Shown here piece after piece: positions 1 through 8,552 of a DNA stretch of 64,000 bases. The stretch is taken from positions 62,001 through 126,000 of the forward strand of contig JADFZW010000010.1 in assembly GCA_015232355.1 (NCBI GenBank), given 5' to 3'. The translations under genes and the position numbers were made by a program. The DNA is from Oligoflexia bacterium (lineage in GTDB: Bacteria > Bdellovibrionota > Bacteriovoracia > Bacteriovoracales > Bacteriovoracaceae). How positions within the stretch are numbered: the stretch's first letter is position 1; each line of letters opens with the position of its first letter. The notes beneath the pieces are model-generated. The model searched no databases. It saw nothing but the letters and a program-made list of their open reading frames with translations, and was not told where the DNA came from.

Positions 1-326
1 GCAAAAAAATTTTTTTCTTTATCTAAGAAAAATAATTTTGAGAATTCTCCACTACAGATTTTAATTTTATTTACAAAGTAGTTATCAATTGTTTTGTGAA
101 ATTGGGTGATTTTGTATGGAATTTCATATGGATCTAATTTGCTTAGCACAGATAGGTATTTTAAGACATCTTGCTTATTACTCAATACAATCTCCGAATT
201 AATTTCATCTTTAATTTCACTTTTAACTTCACTTTTAAGATCAGTGGTAACAAAAACTGAAGTGAAGAGTGATGTGAACATCACAATAAAGAAAAATATT
301 TTAATATGTTGAGTTGATAGTTGCAC
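1..326 (-). CDS. Secreted protein of unknown function, N-terminal part, cut by the window edge
   Basis: The minus strand is open from a GTG at 326 to the left edge. The translation begins MQLSTQHIKIFFFIVMFTSL, a good Sec signal peptide, followed by a charged region (repeats of KSE/KDE) and a stretch reading LDPYEIPYKITQFHKTID. It starts 67 bases after the stop of the yggU-like gene on the same strand, so it is probably the last visible gene of the MORN-maf-yggU operon. GTG is chosen because a stop codon lies directly upstream in frame and an internal ATG would remove the start of the signal peptide. Its C-terminus lies outside the window, so no family can be named. The plus-strand frame over the same bases looks like a shadow. 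Confidence 0.6.
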   Translation of the reverse strand, partial: MQLSTQHIKIFFFIVMFTSLFTSVFVTTDLKSEVKSEIKDEINSEIVLSNKQDVLKYLSVLSKLDPYEIPYKITQFHKTIDNYFVNKIKICSGEFSKLFFLDKEKNFF

Positions 327-346
327 TCATCATCCGTGGGAAAGGA

Positions 347-380
347 AATAATAAAAATAATAAAAATAATAAAAATAATA
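347..380. repeat. 9-bp tandem repeat, about 3.8 copies
   Basis: The unit AATAATAAA repeats without error between the yggU-like gene and the partial gene on its left. It lies in the spacer of a minus-strand operon, upstream of the GTG start at 326. It is one of many short tandem arrays at gene junctions in this window. Confidence 0.85.
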
Positions 381-393
381 CAAGATAATATAA

Positions 394-828
394 TTACTTT
401 AATAAATTTTCTATTCTTTGCAAATAGTATTGGGCCATTTTCTGCTTTGAGAAAACAAATTTTACAATTAATTGTTTAAATTTATTTTTATTACCTTTCA
501 CTACTGCAACCAAACTTTTGGCCACACCCAATTTCTCACTTAGAAGATCAATTATCTCTTGATTGGCCCTTCCCTCTATGGGTTGCGCGCGTACGTAGAT
601 TTTAAGTTCTCCCTCTGGTAAAACAATAATTTTTTGTTCTTTAGAGGAGGGTTTTGCTTGAACATGCAAACTAACATTTAACTCACTTCCTGCAGATTTA
701 ATAAAATTATCGTTATCTATTTTTATTGTAATAGCATTTTTAGCAAATGCCATTTTAAATTTATTTAACATCTCATTTAGTTTATTTAGTTCTTTTAAAT
801 TTTTTTCTCCATTCTCCTTCATTATCAT
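394..828 (-). CDS. DUF167 (YggU-type) family protein with N-terminal extension
   Basis: 144 residues. The C-terminal two thirds carry the DUF167/YggU signature: LKIYVRAQPIEGRANQEII followed by LLSEKLGV and a VVKGNKNKFKQLIV strand. YggU-type proteins are about 95-100 residues; this one adds about 40 N-terminal residues rich in Asn and Lys. No biochemical activity is firmly established for the family. The ATG at 828 has an AGGA about seven bases upstream and overlaps the end of maf by 47 bases, which implies translational coupling. A later start at Met20 or Met26 is possible and would give a standard-length protein. Confidence 0.8.
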   Translation of the reverse strand: MIMKENGEKNLKELNKLNEMLNKFKMAFAKNAITIKIDNDNFIKSAGSELNVSLHVQAKPSSKEQKIIVLPEGELKIYVRAQPIEGRANQEIIDLLSEKLGVAKSLVAVVKGNKNKFKQLIVKFVFSKQKMAQYYLQRIENLLK

Positions 829-1474
829 CCCTACATCCTAAAAAATCCTTTAATTGAACAACAAATTCATATAAAGGAAATCCCACTACGTTAGAATAGG
901 AACCCTTTATTCCAGAGATAAAGCTTAAAGCGGATCCTTGAATTCCATAAGCACCTGCTTTATCCATCGATTCACCTGATTTTATATATTCCTCTAAAAA
1001 ATCCTCTGTAATATGAGCAAAATCTACCTCTGTTTTGCAGTAAAAACTTCTCTCTCTTTGCATATTCTTTTCTATATCAAAGCATACTATATATACTCCA
1101 GTATAGACAAAGTGTTGTTTGCCAGAGAGTTTTTTTAACATCTCTTTTGCATCCAACGCATCTCGGGGTCGTCCTAATTGCTCTTTACCTAAAAATACCA
1201 GAGTATCGGCCGCCACTATCAGAGGAAAAAAAGAATCTGCAAAATTACTATTTTTCTCTTTCTGATCTTTTAACCTTTGTAACTCATTAAATACGGCGAT
1301 TCCTTTTTTCTTGGCCAAATCTAAAACAATCTCATCAGGAAGAGTGCAATCTGTCTCCTCCTTTATTGACATAGTTTTAATTTCAAAGGGGATGTTTAAA
1401 TGTTCTAAAAACTCTTTTCTTCTCGGACTTGCTGATGCCAAGATTAAAGTATAAGCATTCTTTTCATTACACAT
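782..1474 (-). CDS. maf: Maf family nucleotide pyrophosphatase
   Basis: 230 residues. It opens with LILASASPRRKEFLEHL, the hallmark Maf N-terminal motif, and has the VAADTLV segment with the catalytic Asp, GRPRDALDAKEML and the AGAYGIQGSA motif. Maf proteins hydrolyse nucleoside triphosphates, often dTTP/UTP or modified nucleotides, as house-cleaning enzymes and were first linked to septum formation. Length is slightly above the usual 190-200 because of a charged insert around residues 60-75 (QRLKDQKEKNSNF). It lies 22 bases after the MORN gene and overlaps the yggU-like gene, so the three form one operon. Confidence 0.93.
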   Translation of the reverse strand: MCNEKNAYTLILASASPRRKEFLEHLNIPFEIKTMSIKEETDCTLPDEIVLDLAKKKGIAVFNELQRLKDQKEKNSNFADSFFPLIVAADTLVFLGKEQLGRPRDALDAKEMLKKLSGKQHFVYTGVYIVCFDIEKNMQRERSFYCKTEVDFAHITEDFLEEYIKSGESMDKAGAYGIQGSALSFISGIKGSYSNVVGFPLYEFVVQLKDFLGCRDDNEGEWRKKFKRTK

Positions 1475-1496
1475 ATTTCATTTTACCTTATATGTT

Positions 1497-2807
1497 TTAA
1501 TTGTTGCCTTTATTTTGGTTTTGGTTTTGTTTTTTATTTTTTATTTTCTCTGCCATCTCTTTTAATAAGTTGGACATATCTGTGCTGGCCCTGGACTGAT
1601 TATTCTCCTTTTGTGATATGCTAGATCCATTGGATCCATTTGGCTTTTCAGATACACTAGAATTATTTTTATTTTTACCTCTCCAATTTGTAGTTTCCAT
1701 TTCGTCAATGTCAGGTGGATTGTCCATATCGACCTGCTGATTATTATTATGATTTTCTATTTGATTTTCACTTTCATTTTCACTTTCATTTTCACTTCCA
1801 ATTCCACTTCGCATACTGATCCTTCTTTCTTTTATTGCTTTTTCTAAAAGAACATGTAAGTTAGGTTTGTTTCCAGGAATTGGAGGAGGAAGTTTTTTAT
1901 TTACTTTTGAAATATCTCCAACGAAACTCTTTATTCCTTGATGATTTATAGGTTTTAATTTTTCAGCTTTTGATTCATCATCGCACGGTAGACTTAGACG
2001 ATCGTGCGAAATCTCAATTTTTTTTATTTCAAGTTTACCGTTTTTAAAGATACCTTCATGAACAGTTCCATCAGACAAAACAGATTTTCCTTCTCCTTCA
2101 ATTCTACCTTTTTTGAAGGCGCCAACATAATAATGACCGCTTGGCCAACGAAATTTGCCTTGAGGTTCATAAAGACCATTGGTGAAAAGTCCTGTATATC
2201 TTTTGCCATTTTCAAAAAATTGTCGTCCTTTTCCCTCTGGTTTACCATTTTTAAATTCACCTCGATATTCAAATTTATGAGCAATAGACTTAAGAATTCC
2301 GCGATCATTGCTGCTCACATCTTTGGATTTTATAATAATAGAACTAATTTGAGAATCACTTTTTAAAATAACACGATCACTTTTAATAAAGGTGATGATT
2401 TTTTTTCTTATAGTATTCCAATCAATATTATTGAGATCATGACAAAAACTATCTTCAGAGGAGATATCTTCATTCATTATTCTTATAACGAAACGTAGAA
2501 ATTCTGGTTGCATTAGAGGACTTTTTTCTTTAATTTCGGTAAACATTTTATTGAGAGGAGAATTTTTTTTATCATTATCTTTATTTCCACTATTAACATT
2601 AACCTTGTTGGTACCAGGTATTGGATCATTTATTATTGCTTCTGATAATAATGAAGAAATTATTTTTGATTTTTCTTTTAGGGTGTGATTTAGACATTCT
2701 TTTAAACCTTGATTTAAACTTTGATTACCTTTTGAGTTTTCTTCTTTGCTAGCATAAGCATTTAGAGAAAATAAAAGACCAATTATTAAAACATTTACTA
2801 ATTTCAT
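1497..2807 (-). CDS. Secreted MORN-repeat protein with Pro-rich and WH2-like C-terminal segments
   Basis: 436 residues with a Sec signal peptide at 1-19 (MKLVNVLIIGLLFSLNAYA). A central block of about 85 residues holds at least three MORN repeats (YRGEFKNGKPEGKG, YTGLFTNGLYEPQGKF, YVGAFKKGRIEGEGKS, plus a last HEGIFKNGK). Downstream comes a short proline run (LPPPIPGNKP), then LHVLLEKAIKERR, an ESEN tandem repeat and an Asn/Gln-rich tail that includes MSNLLKEMAEKIKNKK. The two LL-helix-basic segments resemble WH2 actin-binding motifs only loosely. MORN repeats bind membranes or proteins in many systems. AAGGAG lies five bases before the ATG. It is the first gene of the minus operon with maf. 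A function cannot be assigned. Confidence 0.8.
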   Translation of the reverse strand: MKLVNVLIIGLLFSLNAYASKEENSKGNQSLNQGLKECLNHTLKEKSKIISSLLSEAIINDPIPGTNKVNVNSGNKDNDKKNSPLNKMFTEIKEKSPLMQPEFLRFVIRIMNEDISSEDSFCHDLNNIDWNTIRKKIITFIKSDRVILKSDSQISSIIIKSKDVSSNDRGILKSIAHKFEYRGEFKNGKPEGKGRQFFENGKRYTGLFTNGLYEPQGKFRWPSGHYYVGAFKKGRIEGEGKSVLSDGTVHEGIFKNGKLEIKKIEISHDRLSLPCDDESKAEKLKPINHQGIKSFVGDISKVNKKLPPPIPGNKPNLHVLLEKAIKERRISMRSGIGSENESENESENQIENHNNNQQVDMDNPPDIDEMETTNWRGKNKNNSSVSEKPNGSNGSSISQKENNQSRASTDMSNLLKEMAEKIKNKKQNQNQNKGNN

Positions 2808-3208
2808 ACTAACTCCTTTTTGTATGTATGGTATGTATTGTATTTATATTATGTAAGATGAAGTAAAATAAAATACTCAATCAATAATATAGATTAATTA
2901 TGATATTAAATTATTGGCCAAAGGAGATGAAAAAATAATTTTTTTATAAGAGTGGTAGTAAGTATAAATAGTTATTAGAAAAGTAAATAATGGTTATTTA
3001 TTAGAATAGATTATTTTATGTTTTGATTACAGCATAACTATGCCAAAAATAGATGCCAATTGTTTTTAATAAAATATATTTAGTTAAATAATATCTGTTT
3101 GGAATTATTGAGCTATCTATGAAATTTTAAAATTAGATATAAATAATAAATTTTTATTAATTATACTAAATTAATACTAACTTCGAATTATTAGCGAGGG
3201 GTTTAGAT
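2808..3208. other. Divergent intergenic region, no gene seen
   Basis: About 400 very AT-rich bases between the divergent MORN gene (minus) and the zincin gene (plus). It contains the ribosome-binding sites of both genes (AAGGAG on minus near 2815; GAGGGG on plus near 3195) and presumably both promoters. I see no ORF, stem-loop or RNA gene. Several TATAAT-like hexamers occur but none has a convincing -35 partner. Confidence 0.6.
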
Positions 3209-4126
3209 ATGAGATATTTTTTTTCAAGTATGTTACTTACATTTTTAAGTACTTTCCTTGTTACTACAACAATTATCTCTGCTGGCCTTGCTACTGTTAC
3301 ATCAGAACGTTTTGATGAAATCATTGATGACATTCAAAAAATCTATGCTTCTACCATTAAATCAGAGAGGGATCTTAATTTATTTATAATGAGATTAGGA
3401 ATGTCTCCTAATGGTTTAAGAGATGGAGTGGCGATTGTTGGTAAGAGGGCGATGATAACCATATCTAAAGTAGTAGCATCCGATGCAAATATAACGGAAG
3501 ATGCTTTTGCAATGTTAGTATGTCATGAATTTGGCCATGTATTGGGAGGTAGACCAACTTTTGATAAGAAAGGAATGATAGGTATTACTTCAGTTGAAGG
3601 ACAAGCAGATTATTGGGCGGCCGCCAAGTGCTTTAAAAAATATGCCACTAAAACTAAAATGAATTTAATATCGCAAAAAGTGCTTGAAAATTTTGTATCA
3701 GATATTCCCGATGTGATTGCAAAAAAATGCAAGAAAAATTTTTCGCAAGATACTTATAAAAGTTTAATTTGCCAAAGAACTGCTAAAGCGGCACTTTCGT
3801 TAAAAGATTATTTCAATCTTAATAAATCAACAAACGATGATGATTATGTTTCTGAAAACAAAGTAGCAAAGAAGACTAAATCGCTAACAACCCTTACAAC
3901 CTATGGAACAAATCAATGTAGATTTGAGACTTATTTAAGAGGTGCTTATTGTGATTCTGATATAAATTCAAATAGCAATTGTACTGTTGGAGATGGTGTA
4001 AGACCGAATTGTTGGTATCTTGGAGATAGAGGTGAAGAACCACTTCGTTCTTTGCAAATGAATAGTGTTATCCAACATACAGATCATACAGAATCACTTC
4101 AGATGCAAAATTGTAAACAAAAATAA
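3209..4126 (+). CDS. Secreted HExxH zinc metallopeptidase (M48-like)
   Basis: 305 residues. A Sec signal peptide covers about residues 1-27. The motif CHEFGH at 105-110 supplies two zinc-binding histidines and the catalytic Glu; Glu130 in SVEGQADYWA fits the third ligand of the gluzincin/M48 pattern (ExxAD). The C-terminal 80 residues contain several cysteines (CRFETY, YCDSD, NCTVGD, NCWYLG), consistent with disulphides in an exported protein. There is no TM segment after the signal, so it is likely periplasmic or released. The gene is monocistronic, preceded by GAGGGG and followed by a convergent gene. Substrate unknown. Confidence 0.8.
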   Translation: MRYFFSSMLLTFLSTFLVTTTIISAGLATVTSERFDEIIDDIQKIYASTIKSERDLNLFIMRLGMSPNGLRDGVAIVGKRAMITISKVVASDANITEDAFAMLVCHEFGHVLGGRPTFDKKGMIGITSVEGQADYWAAAKCFKKYATKTKMNLISQKVLENFVSDIPDVIAKKCKKNFSQDTYKSLICQRTAKAALSLKDYFNLNKSTNDDDYVSENKVAKKTKSLTTLTTYGTNQCRFETYLRGAYCDSDINSNSNCTVGDGVRPNCWYLGDRGEEPLRSLQMNSVIQHTDHTESLQMQNCKQK

Positions 4127-4135
4127 AAAATGTTT

Positions 4136-5506
4136 TTAATGAAATTTGGTATATAAATTTTCAAAGAGAGAATAAGGATCTGTCTTTGATTTTATCTGCT
4201 GATAGTGATCTTTATTGTATATTTGCCAAAATCGATCAATATGATAACTGTTTTTTGAGATAAGAGTTTTTACTCCATTTAAATCAAAGACTTTGTTTTC
4301 TAAGACAGTGACATAATCAACATCAGGATTATTATTTTTTTTACCATAAATAGCACAATCGATGAATAAATTTTCTTCACCTATACGTGCTTTATGTTCC
4401 TTTGAAATCCATGGATAGATCGATGGCATTCTATAAGGGACAATCCATAATGGAAAGAAGTTAAAATCTTTCTTGTACCAGTTGTAAAAATTTTCAAAGT
4501 TATAAGCTGGGATAAAAACATCCACTACCATGTCTTGTCTTTTTTTAAGTTTTAAAAAGTGTCGAAACCTTCTGGCATTTTTAATTAGATTTGTAGATCC
4601 AAGAAGATATTTTCCAAATAAGAAGCGAACTATTTCATTTTCAAGGAGGGGAATGGATTTTGTTAACCAATGGCATTCGGTATCGTAGCGGAAAAAATAG
4701 TCTGATAGAGTAAGAAAATCTTCATCTCTTTTTAGTGTGCTCTTGTAATATATTTTAGTTTTATTATAGCAGGATAAATATGGGGCCACATCAACCATAG
4801 TGCCAGTGCAAATTACAAAGTGATTTTTAGAGTGAATTATGGCATCGATAAAATCAAAACTATTTTTGCTTCCATCTGAAAAATTATTAGAGTGTTCATA
4901 TAAAACTTTAAAAAAATCATTAAAGTTATTGTAGGACTCATATTTCATTTTAACATACGGTTTTGCGGGAATTAATTTAAATTTTAGTTTGCTTAAGATT
5001 CCGAGTGTGCCATATGATCCATGTATCATTTGAAAAATATCATCGGATGGAGTTAATGTTAACACTCTTCCGTCGCCAGTTATTATCTCGTATTCTAAAC
5101 ATGAATCATGAAAACCACCATATTTATAAGACATCGATTCAATCGAACAACCAGAAACAGCACCACCAATGGTTATGGTTTTTAATTCTGGTACCGTCAT
5201 GGGAATTAATCCATGTTTGAGCGTTTGTTCAACCAAATCCACAAAGCTCACTCCTGATTCTGCTACACAAGTTTTTTCTAGAGGATTAATTTCGATAATT
5301 TGATTTAAAGATTTCAAATCAACTTTAGATTTGTGAAATCGGGCATCTTTTGGATTGGGAACTACGTGCGCTACTGAATTTTTTGAAAAGGAGATTGCTA
5401 AGTGGCCATTATTTTTTTTCTGTTCAATCTTTTCATGAATTTGTTTGATGATTAGTGCTACTTTGTTTGCATGTATCTCTGTATTTGGCAACATATTTGA
5501 CAACAT
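4136..5506 (-). CDS. FAD-linked oxidoreductase of the DHCR24/Diminuto type
   Basis: 456 residues. The N-terminal half is a PCMH-type FAD-binding domain. The segment PELKTITIGGAVSGCSIES followed by KYGGFHDSC, then GDGRVLTLTPSD, SYGTLGILSKL and LIPAKPYVK, matches the eukaryotic delta-24 sterol reductase family closely in order and spacing. Bacterial members of this family are common and mostly uncharacterised, so the substrate is open. ATG at 5506 is chosen because GGAGG lies five bases upstream; a GTG six bases earlier overlaps that site. It is the last gene of the minus operon that begins with ETF alpha, which suggests that it exchanges electrons or substrates with that flavoprotein chain (inference). 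Confidence 0.82.
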   Translation of the reverse strand: MLSNMLPNTEIHANKVALIIKQIHEKIEQKKNNGHLAISFSKNSVAHVVPNPKDARFHKSKVDLKSLNQIIEINPLEKTCVAESGVSFVDLVEQTLKHGLIPMTVPELKTITIGGAVSGCSIESMSYKYGGFHDSCLEYEIITGDGRVLTLTPSDDIFQMIHGSYGTLGILSKLKFKLIPAKPYVKMKYESYNNFNDFFKVLYEHSNNFSDGSKNSFDFIDAIIHSKNHFVICTGTMVDVAPYLSCYNKTKIYYKSTLKRDEDFLTLSDYFFRYDTECHWLTKSIPLLENEIVRFLFGKYLLGSTNLIKNARRFRHFLKLKKRQDMVVDVFIPAYNFENFYNWYKKDFNFFPLWIVPYRMPSIYPWISKEHKARIGEENLFIDCAIYGKKNNNPDVDYVTVLENKVFDLNGVKTLISKNSYHIDRFWQIYNKDHYQQIKSKTDPYSLFENLYTKFH

Positions 5507-5555
5507 TTTCACCTCCGACTTATTTTTTTAGGCCCTAAGTCTTTAAAGACAATAT

Positions 5556-6899
5556 TTAAAATTTTAATGTTTTTAGTACTGGTAGAACTTTATTAAATGC
5601 TGGTAGATTATACTTTGAACTTAACATTTTTACAATAGCATAATTATCGACTTCTGATGAAGAGTCTTCTCTTGTTAGAATCATGTGTGCATACTCTTCA
5701 GCAAAGATAAAAACTATGGCCATAGGAGAAATTCCTAATGAAATATCAGAGAGACTTTTGCCATTCTTATTTCCATGATGTTGTTTTACAATGGTATCAG
5801 CACCGAAAGGTATAGTTTTTATTCTTGAGAGCACTTTAGCAGAGATCAAAGCATGATTTAAAACTAATTTTTTATCATCTTCACTTAAATTACTCCTGAG
5901 AACTTCTGCATCAGTGGTGAATTTGGCCAGTTCATCTCTGCTAAGAGTGATATCATGAAAGAATGCTACAAAACTAAATTTTTCTTGTTGTTCACGAGAG
6001 CCCCAATTCATATTTTTTATTATATGGGCACCGATATAGCTAATTAATAAACTATGACGATAGAGGAAAGAACCCTCCTCACTACACATTTTCTTTAGAA
6101 GAAAGTTAAGGTCAGCTGAAAATTCTACAACTGAATTCATTACTTTAATACAATCGTTGGCCAAAGCAATGGTACTGTCAGCGACTCCGATTTTACGACA
6201 TTGTTCTTGAATCATCTGATAAGCTTTAGCAGTAGTAGAAATTTTTTCTTCGTAGGTAAGATTTGGATCATTTAATCTGGCGGATATTTGTAGAGTTAGT
6301 GAGTTAACAAATTTTAATCTTAAATTCGATTCGACATAAATATATTTAATATTTTCATGTTCCAATCCTTCGATTGTATCATTTAATATAATACTGCCAG
6401 TATCAAATAGTATTTCAAAATTTTTATCGATATCTGTTGTGTCTTTCTTTGAAAAATCACGATATATAGGACAGGCACACTCCCATCCTGGAAGAATAAA
6501 TTCTGTTGGTAGTGGAAAATATTTAGGATGTTTTATTAATGACATTGAGAGGGAAGTAACATTTAATGATTTGGCAATGTTTTGTAAAATATGTTTTAAG
6601 TCTGTTTTAGGATCAAATACAGTAACTACATCTTGTAATGCTTTTGTTTGTCCGACAATAAAACATGGGATATTAAGATTCTTTTTAGATAGGTAATTAA
6701 AAACTTCTAATCCTACATCGATAACATAGCTTTTGGCATCGATAAAGATCAAAGTACATTCACATTCTTCCAAATACCTTACTACATCTTTTACGGTTAC
6801 CGCTACTAAAACCTCAACCCCTATATAGACCGTAAGATTCAATCCATAGATTGCACGGTAATCTGGTCGATGTTCTAATAATATAATTTTTCTGTTCAT
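5556..6899 (-). CDS. Receiver-like plus degenerate HD-GYP domain protein
   Basis: 447 residues. Residues 1-110 look like a degraded receiver domain (IILLEH, TLIFIDAKSYV, PCFIVGQTKA). A middle region of about 100 residues is unassigned. The C-terminal part is an HD fold: AFFHDITLSRDELAKF keeps the HD pair, a second His lies in LNHALISAKVL, and QHHGNKNGKSL stands where HD-GYP enzymes have HHExxxGxGYP. The GYP signature is lost, so c-di-GMP hydrolysis is doubtful; a sensor or scaffold role is possible. It is a paralogue of the intact HD-GYP gene at 49742. It starts nine bases after the chemoreceptor stop, in the same operon. Confidence 0.8.
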   Translation of the reverse strand: MNRKIILLEHRPDYRAIYGLNLTVYIGVEVLVAVTVKDVVRYLEECECTLIFIDAKSYVIDVGLEVFNYLSKKNLNIPCFIVGQTKALQDVVTVFDPKTDLKHILQNIAKSLNVTSLSMSLIKHPKYFPLPTEFILPGWECACPIYRDFSKKDTTDIDKNFEILFDTGSIILNDTIEGLEHENIKYIYVESNLRLKFVNSLTLQISARLNDPNLTYEEKISTTAKAYQMIQEQCRKIGVADSTIALANDCIKVMNSVVEFSADLNFLLKKMCSEEGSFLYRHSLLISYIGAHIIKNMNWGSREQQEKFSFVAFFHDITLSRDELAKFTTDAEVLRSNLSEDDKKLVLNHALISAKVLSRIKTIPFGADTIVKQHHGNKNGKSLSDISLGISPMAIVFIFAEEYAHMILTREDSSSEVDNYAIVKMLSSKYNLPAFNKVLPVLKTLKF

Positions 6900-6908
6900 C
6901 TACTACTC

Positions 6909-8225
6909 TCATTTTATTTTCATCGACGCAAAATGATTGCGAATTATTTTTTCATGATCTTCATTATTTTGCTTGATAAGATTAACTTGATGGCAGAGTT
7001 GATCAATATCTTGAGCAAGTTGAACATACTTATTTTTAGAATTAGTGCCGATATTTTCAACATGATATGATTGTTTGGAGATATTTTCGATTATTTCACC
7101 AACTTGTCGTTTACTCTTCTCGATGATTTCAGCAATCTCTGTAGCAGCATCGCCACTTTTTTTCGCCAGATTACCTACTTCATCAGCAACCACTGCAAAT
7201 CCAAGTCCCGCTACACCTCCGGCCCTGGCCGCCTCAATAGCAGCATTGAATGAAAGAATTTTAGTTTCAAAAGCAATATCGTAGATAATAGATATCCGAG
7301 AAACAATAGACATGAAAATATTATTGATATCATTTAATTGAGAGTTAGACGTTTTAATTGTTTTAAAAGCATCAATCATCTCATTCATTATTTGTTTGCC
7401 ATCATCAGTTTTAGTTAACATTGATTTTACAATCTCTTGTGATTTTAATCCATACTCATTATTCTTAGTTAAAACTTTATTTATATTTTTATCCGCCAGA
7501 TTTATTTCATTATTTACTGTTGCAAATTTATTTTTGACTATGTCTAGTTCTTTGGCCCTTTGGTTAACGATTGTATTCAATTCATTGTATAGTTTGTTGT
7601 TGTGTTCAGTTTGCTTCATGATCTTTTCTAAAGAGCGCTCTCTGATATCAATGAATGAATAGGAGATGGTAGATACAATAAGTAAAATGATAATCGACAT
7701 TATAACAATTAATTTAGCAGATAATAGATAGTATGGGGGAAAAGTATTTTTCATGTAAAAGAAATATACTACTAATGCCAACATGTAGTTTGCAGTCATA
7801 AACTTCAGTTGATTTTTGGTACCAAAGATAGATACCAATGATATTCCAGCAGTAGCATAGAGTGCACTAAGAGGATAGTTAATAGAAGTTTCTGCAGTCA
7901 ACTTTGTAAGTAGACCGCCGATAACTATAAATGATAAGAGTAAAGCAGTTAAATTTATAGTGACATTAAGTTTACCTTTATAGAGAGAGATTATAGATAT
8001 GATCGAAAATGTTGTAACCGTAACATAGATGAATTGAATATTTAGCATTTTGAAAAAATTTATGTCATATATAAGAAATCCTATTACTGAAAGTATTTCA
8101 CTAAAAATAATTATCAGGTAACAAACAAGTAGAGTAACTGCTTTAGGGTAATTGATAGGATCATTTTTATCAAAAGACGAGAGAAAAATATTTTTTACAC
8201 TACTACTAATCTCATTAAAAATCAT
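6909..8225 (-). CDS. Methyl-accepting chemotaxis protein with multi-pass membrane sensor
   Basis: 438 residues. The first about 200 residues are very hydrophobic with roughly six transmembrane helices and no large periplasmic loop, a type often associated with energy, redox or hydrophobic-ligand sensing. A coiled-coil region follows. The conserved signalling tip is clear: [20 protein letters not shown], then [19 protein letters not shown]. The cytoplasmic part is short. No C-terminal CheR/CheB-binding pentapeptide is visible. ATG at 8225 has AGGA nine bases upstream; a GTG at 8231 also exists. It lies 22 bases after fixX, so it appears co-transcribed with the ETF/FixC genes. Confidence 0.88.
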   Translation of the reverse strand: MIFNEISSSVKNIFLSSFDKNDPINYPKAVTLLVCYLIIIFSEILSVIGFLIYDINFFKMLNIQFIYVTVTTFSIISIISLYKGKLNVTINLTALLLSFIVIGGLLTKLTAETSINYPLSALYATAGISLVSIFGTKNQLKFMTANYMLALVVYFFYMKNTFPPYYLLSAKLIVIMSIIILLIVSTISYSFIDIRERSLEKIMKQTEHNNKLYNELNTIVNQRAKELDIVKNKFATVNNEINLADKNINKVLTKNNEYGLKSQEIVKSMLTKTDDGKQIMNEMIDAFKTIKTSNSQLNDINNIFMSIVSRISIIYDIAFETKILSFNAAIEAARAGGVAGLGFAVVADEVGNLAKKSGDAATEIAEIIEKSKRQVGEIIENISKQSYHVENIGTNSKNKYVQLAQDIDQLCHQVNLIKQNNEDHEKIIRNHFASMKIK

Positions 8226-8247
8226 AAACACTAATCCTAAACAATAT

Positions 8248-8523
8248 TTAAGAGAGAAAATAAGCTACACCCTTGCCATTTGTAGGGTATTCCCATTCGA
8301 TAGCATTTTTATTACAAAGAATAGCGCAAGTACCGCATTCCACGCAACACTCATAAATAAAATCCAAGCGTAAGTTTTTTTCATCCCAGGTGATACATTT
8401 TTGTGGACAATTTAGAGTGCAAATTTTACTTTCACATGTTTTACATTTTTTAGTATCGAATTTTCTATATGCCCTATCATATTCACGATTGTTATAACTC
8501 TCTTTAAATAGTGCCTCGCTCAT
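8248..8523 (-). CDS. fixX: FixX-type ferredoxin-like protein of the ETF-quinone oxidoreductase
   Basis: 91 residues. Cysteine clusters [17 protein letters not shown] and [11 protein letters not shown], followed by [14 protein letters not shown], match the FixX signature, including the WEYP ending. In FixABCX systems FixX carries iron-sulfur clusters and forms a membrane-bound unit with FixC that passes electrons to quinone; in mitochondria the same cluster domain is fused to ETF-QO. It lies 29 bases downstream of fixC and 22 bases upstream of a chemoreceptor gene on the same strand. Confidence 0.9.
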   Translation of the reverse strand: MSEALFKESYNNREYDRAYRKFDTKKCKTCESKICTLNCPQKCITWDEKNLRLDFIYECCVECGTCAILCNKNAIEWEYPTNGKGVAYFLS

Positions 8524-8552
8524 TTTAATTCCTAATAAATTTATATCTATAT

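Noticed and set aside
106-312. Plus-strand ORF of 68 codons
   Set aside because: It lies opposite the open minus-strand frame with a signal peptide (1-326), has no ribosome-binding site and looks like an antisense shadow.
2004-2366. Plus-strand ORF of 120 codons inside the MORN gene
   Set aside because: It is antisense to clear MORN repeats on the minus strand and has no ribosome-binding site.
3209-4126. Secreted zincin as a substitute for the missing mycofactocin peptidase MftE
   Set aside because: It has a signal peptide, so it acts outside the cytoplasm where the peptide is matured, and it is not in the mft operons.
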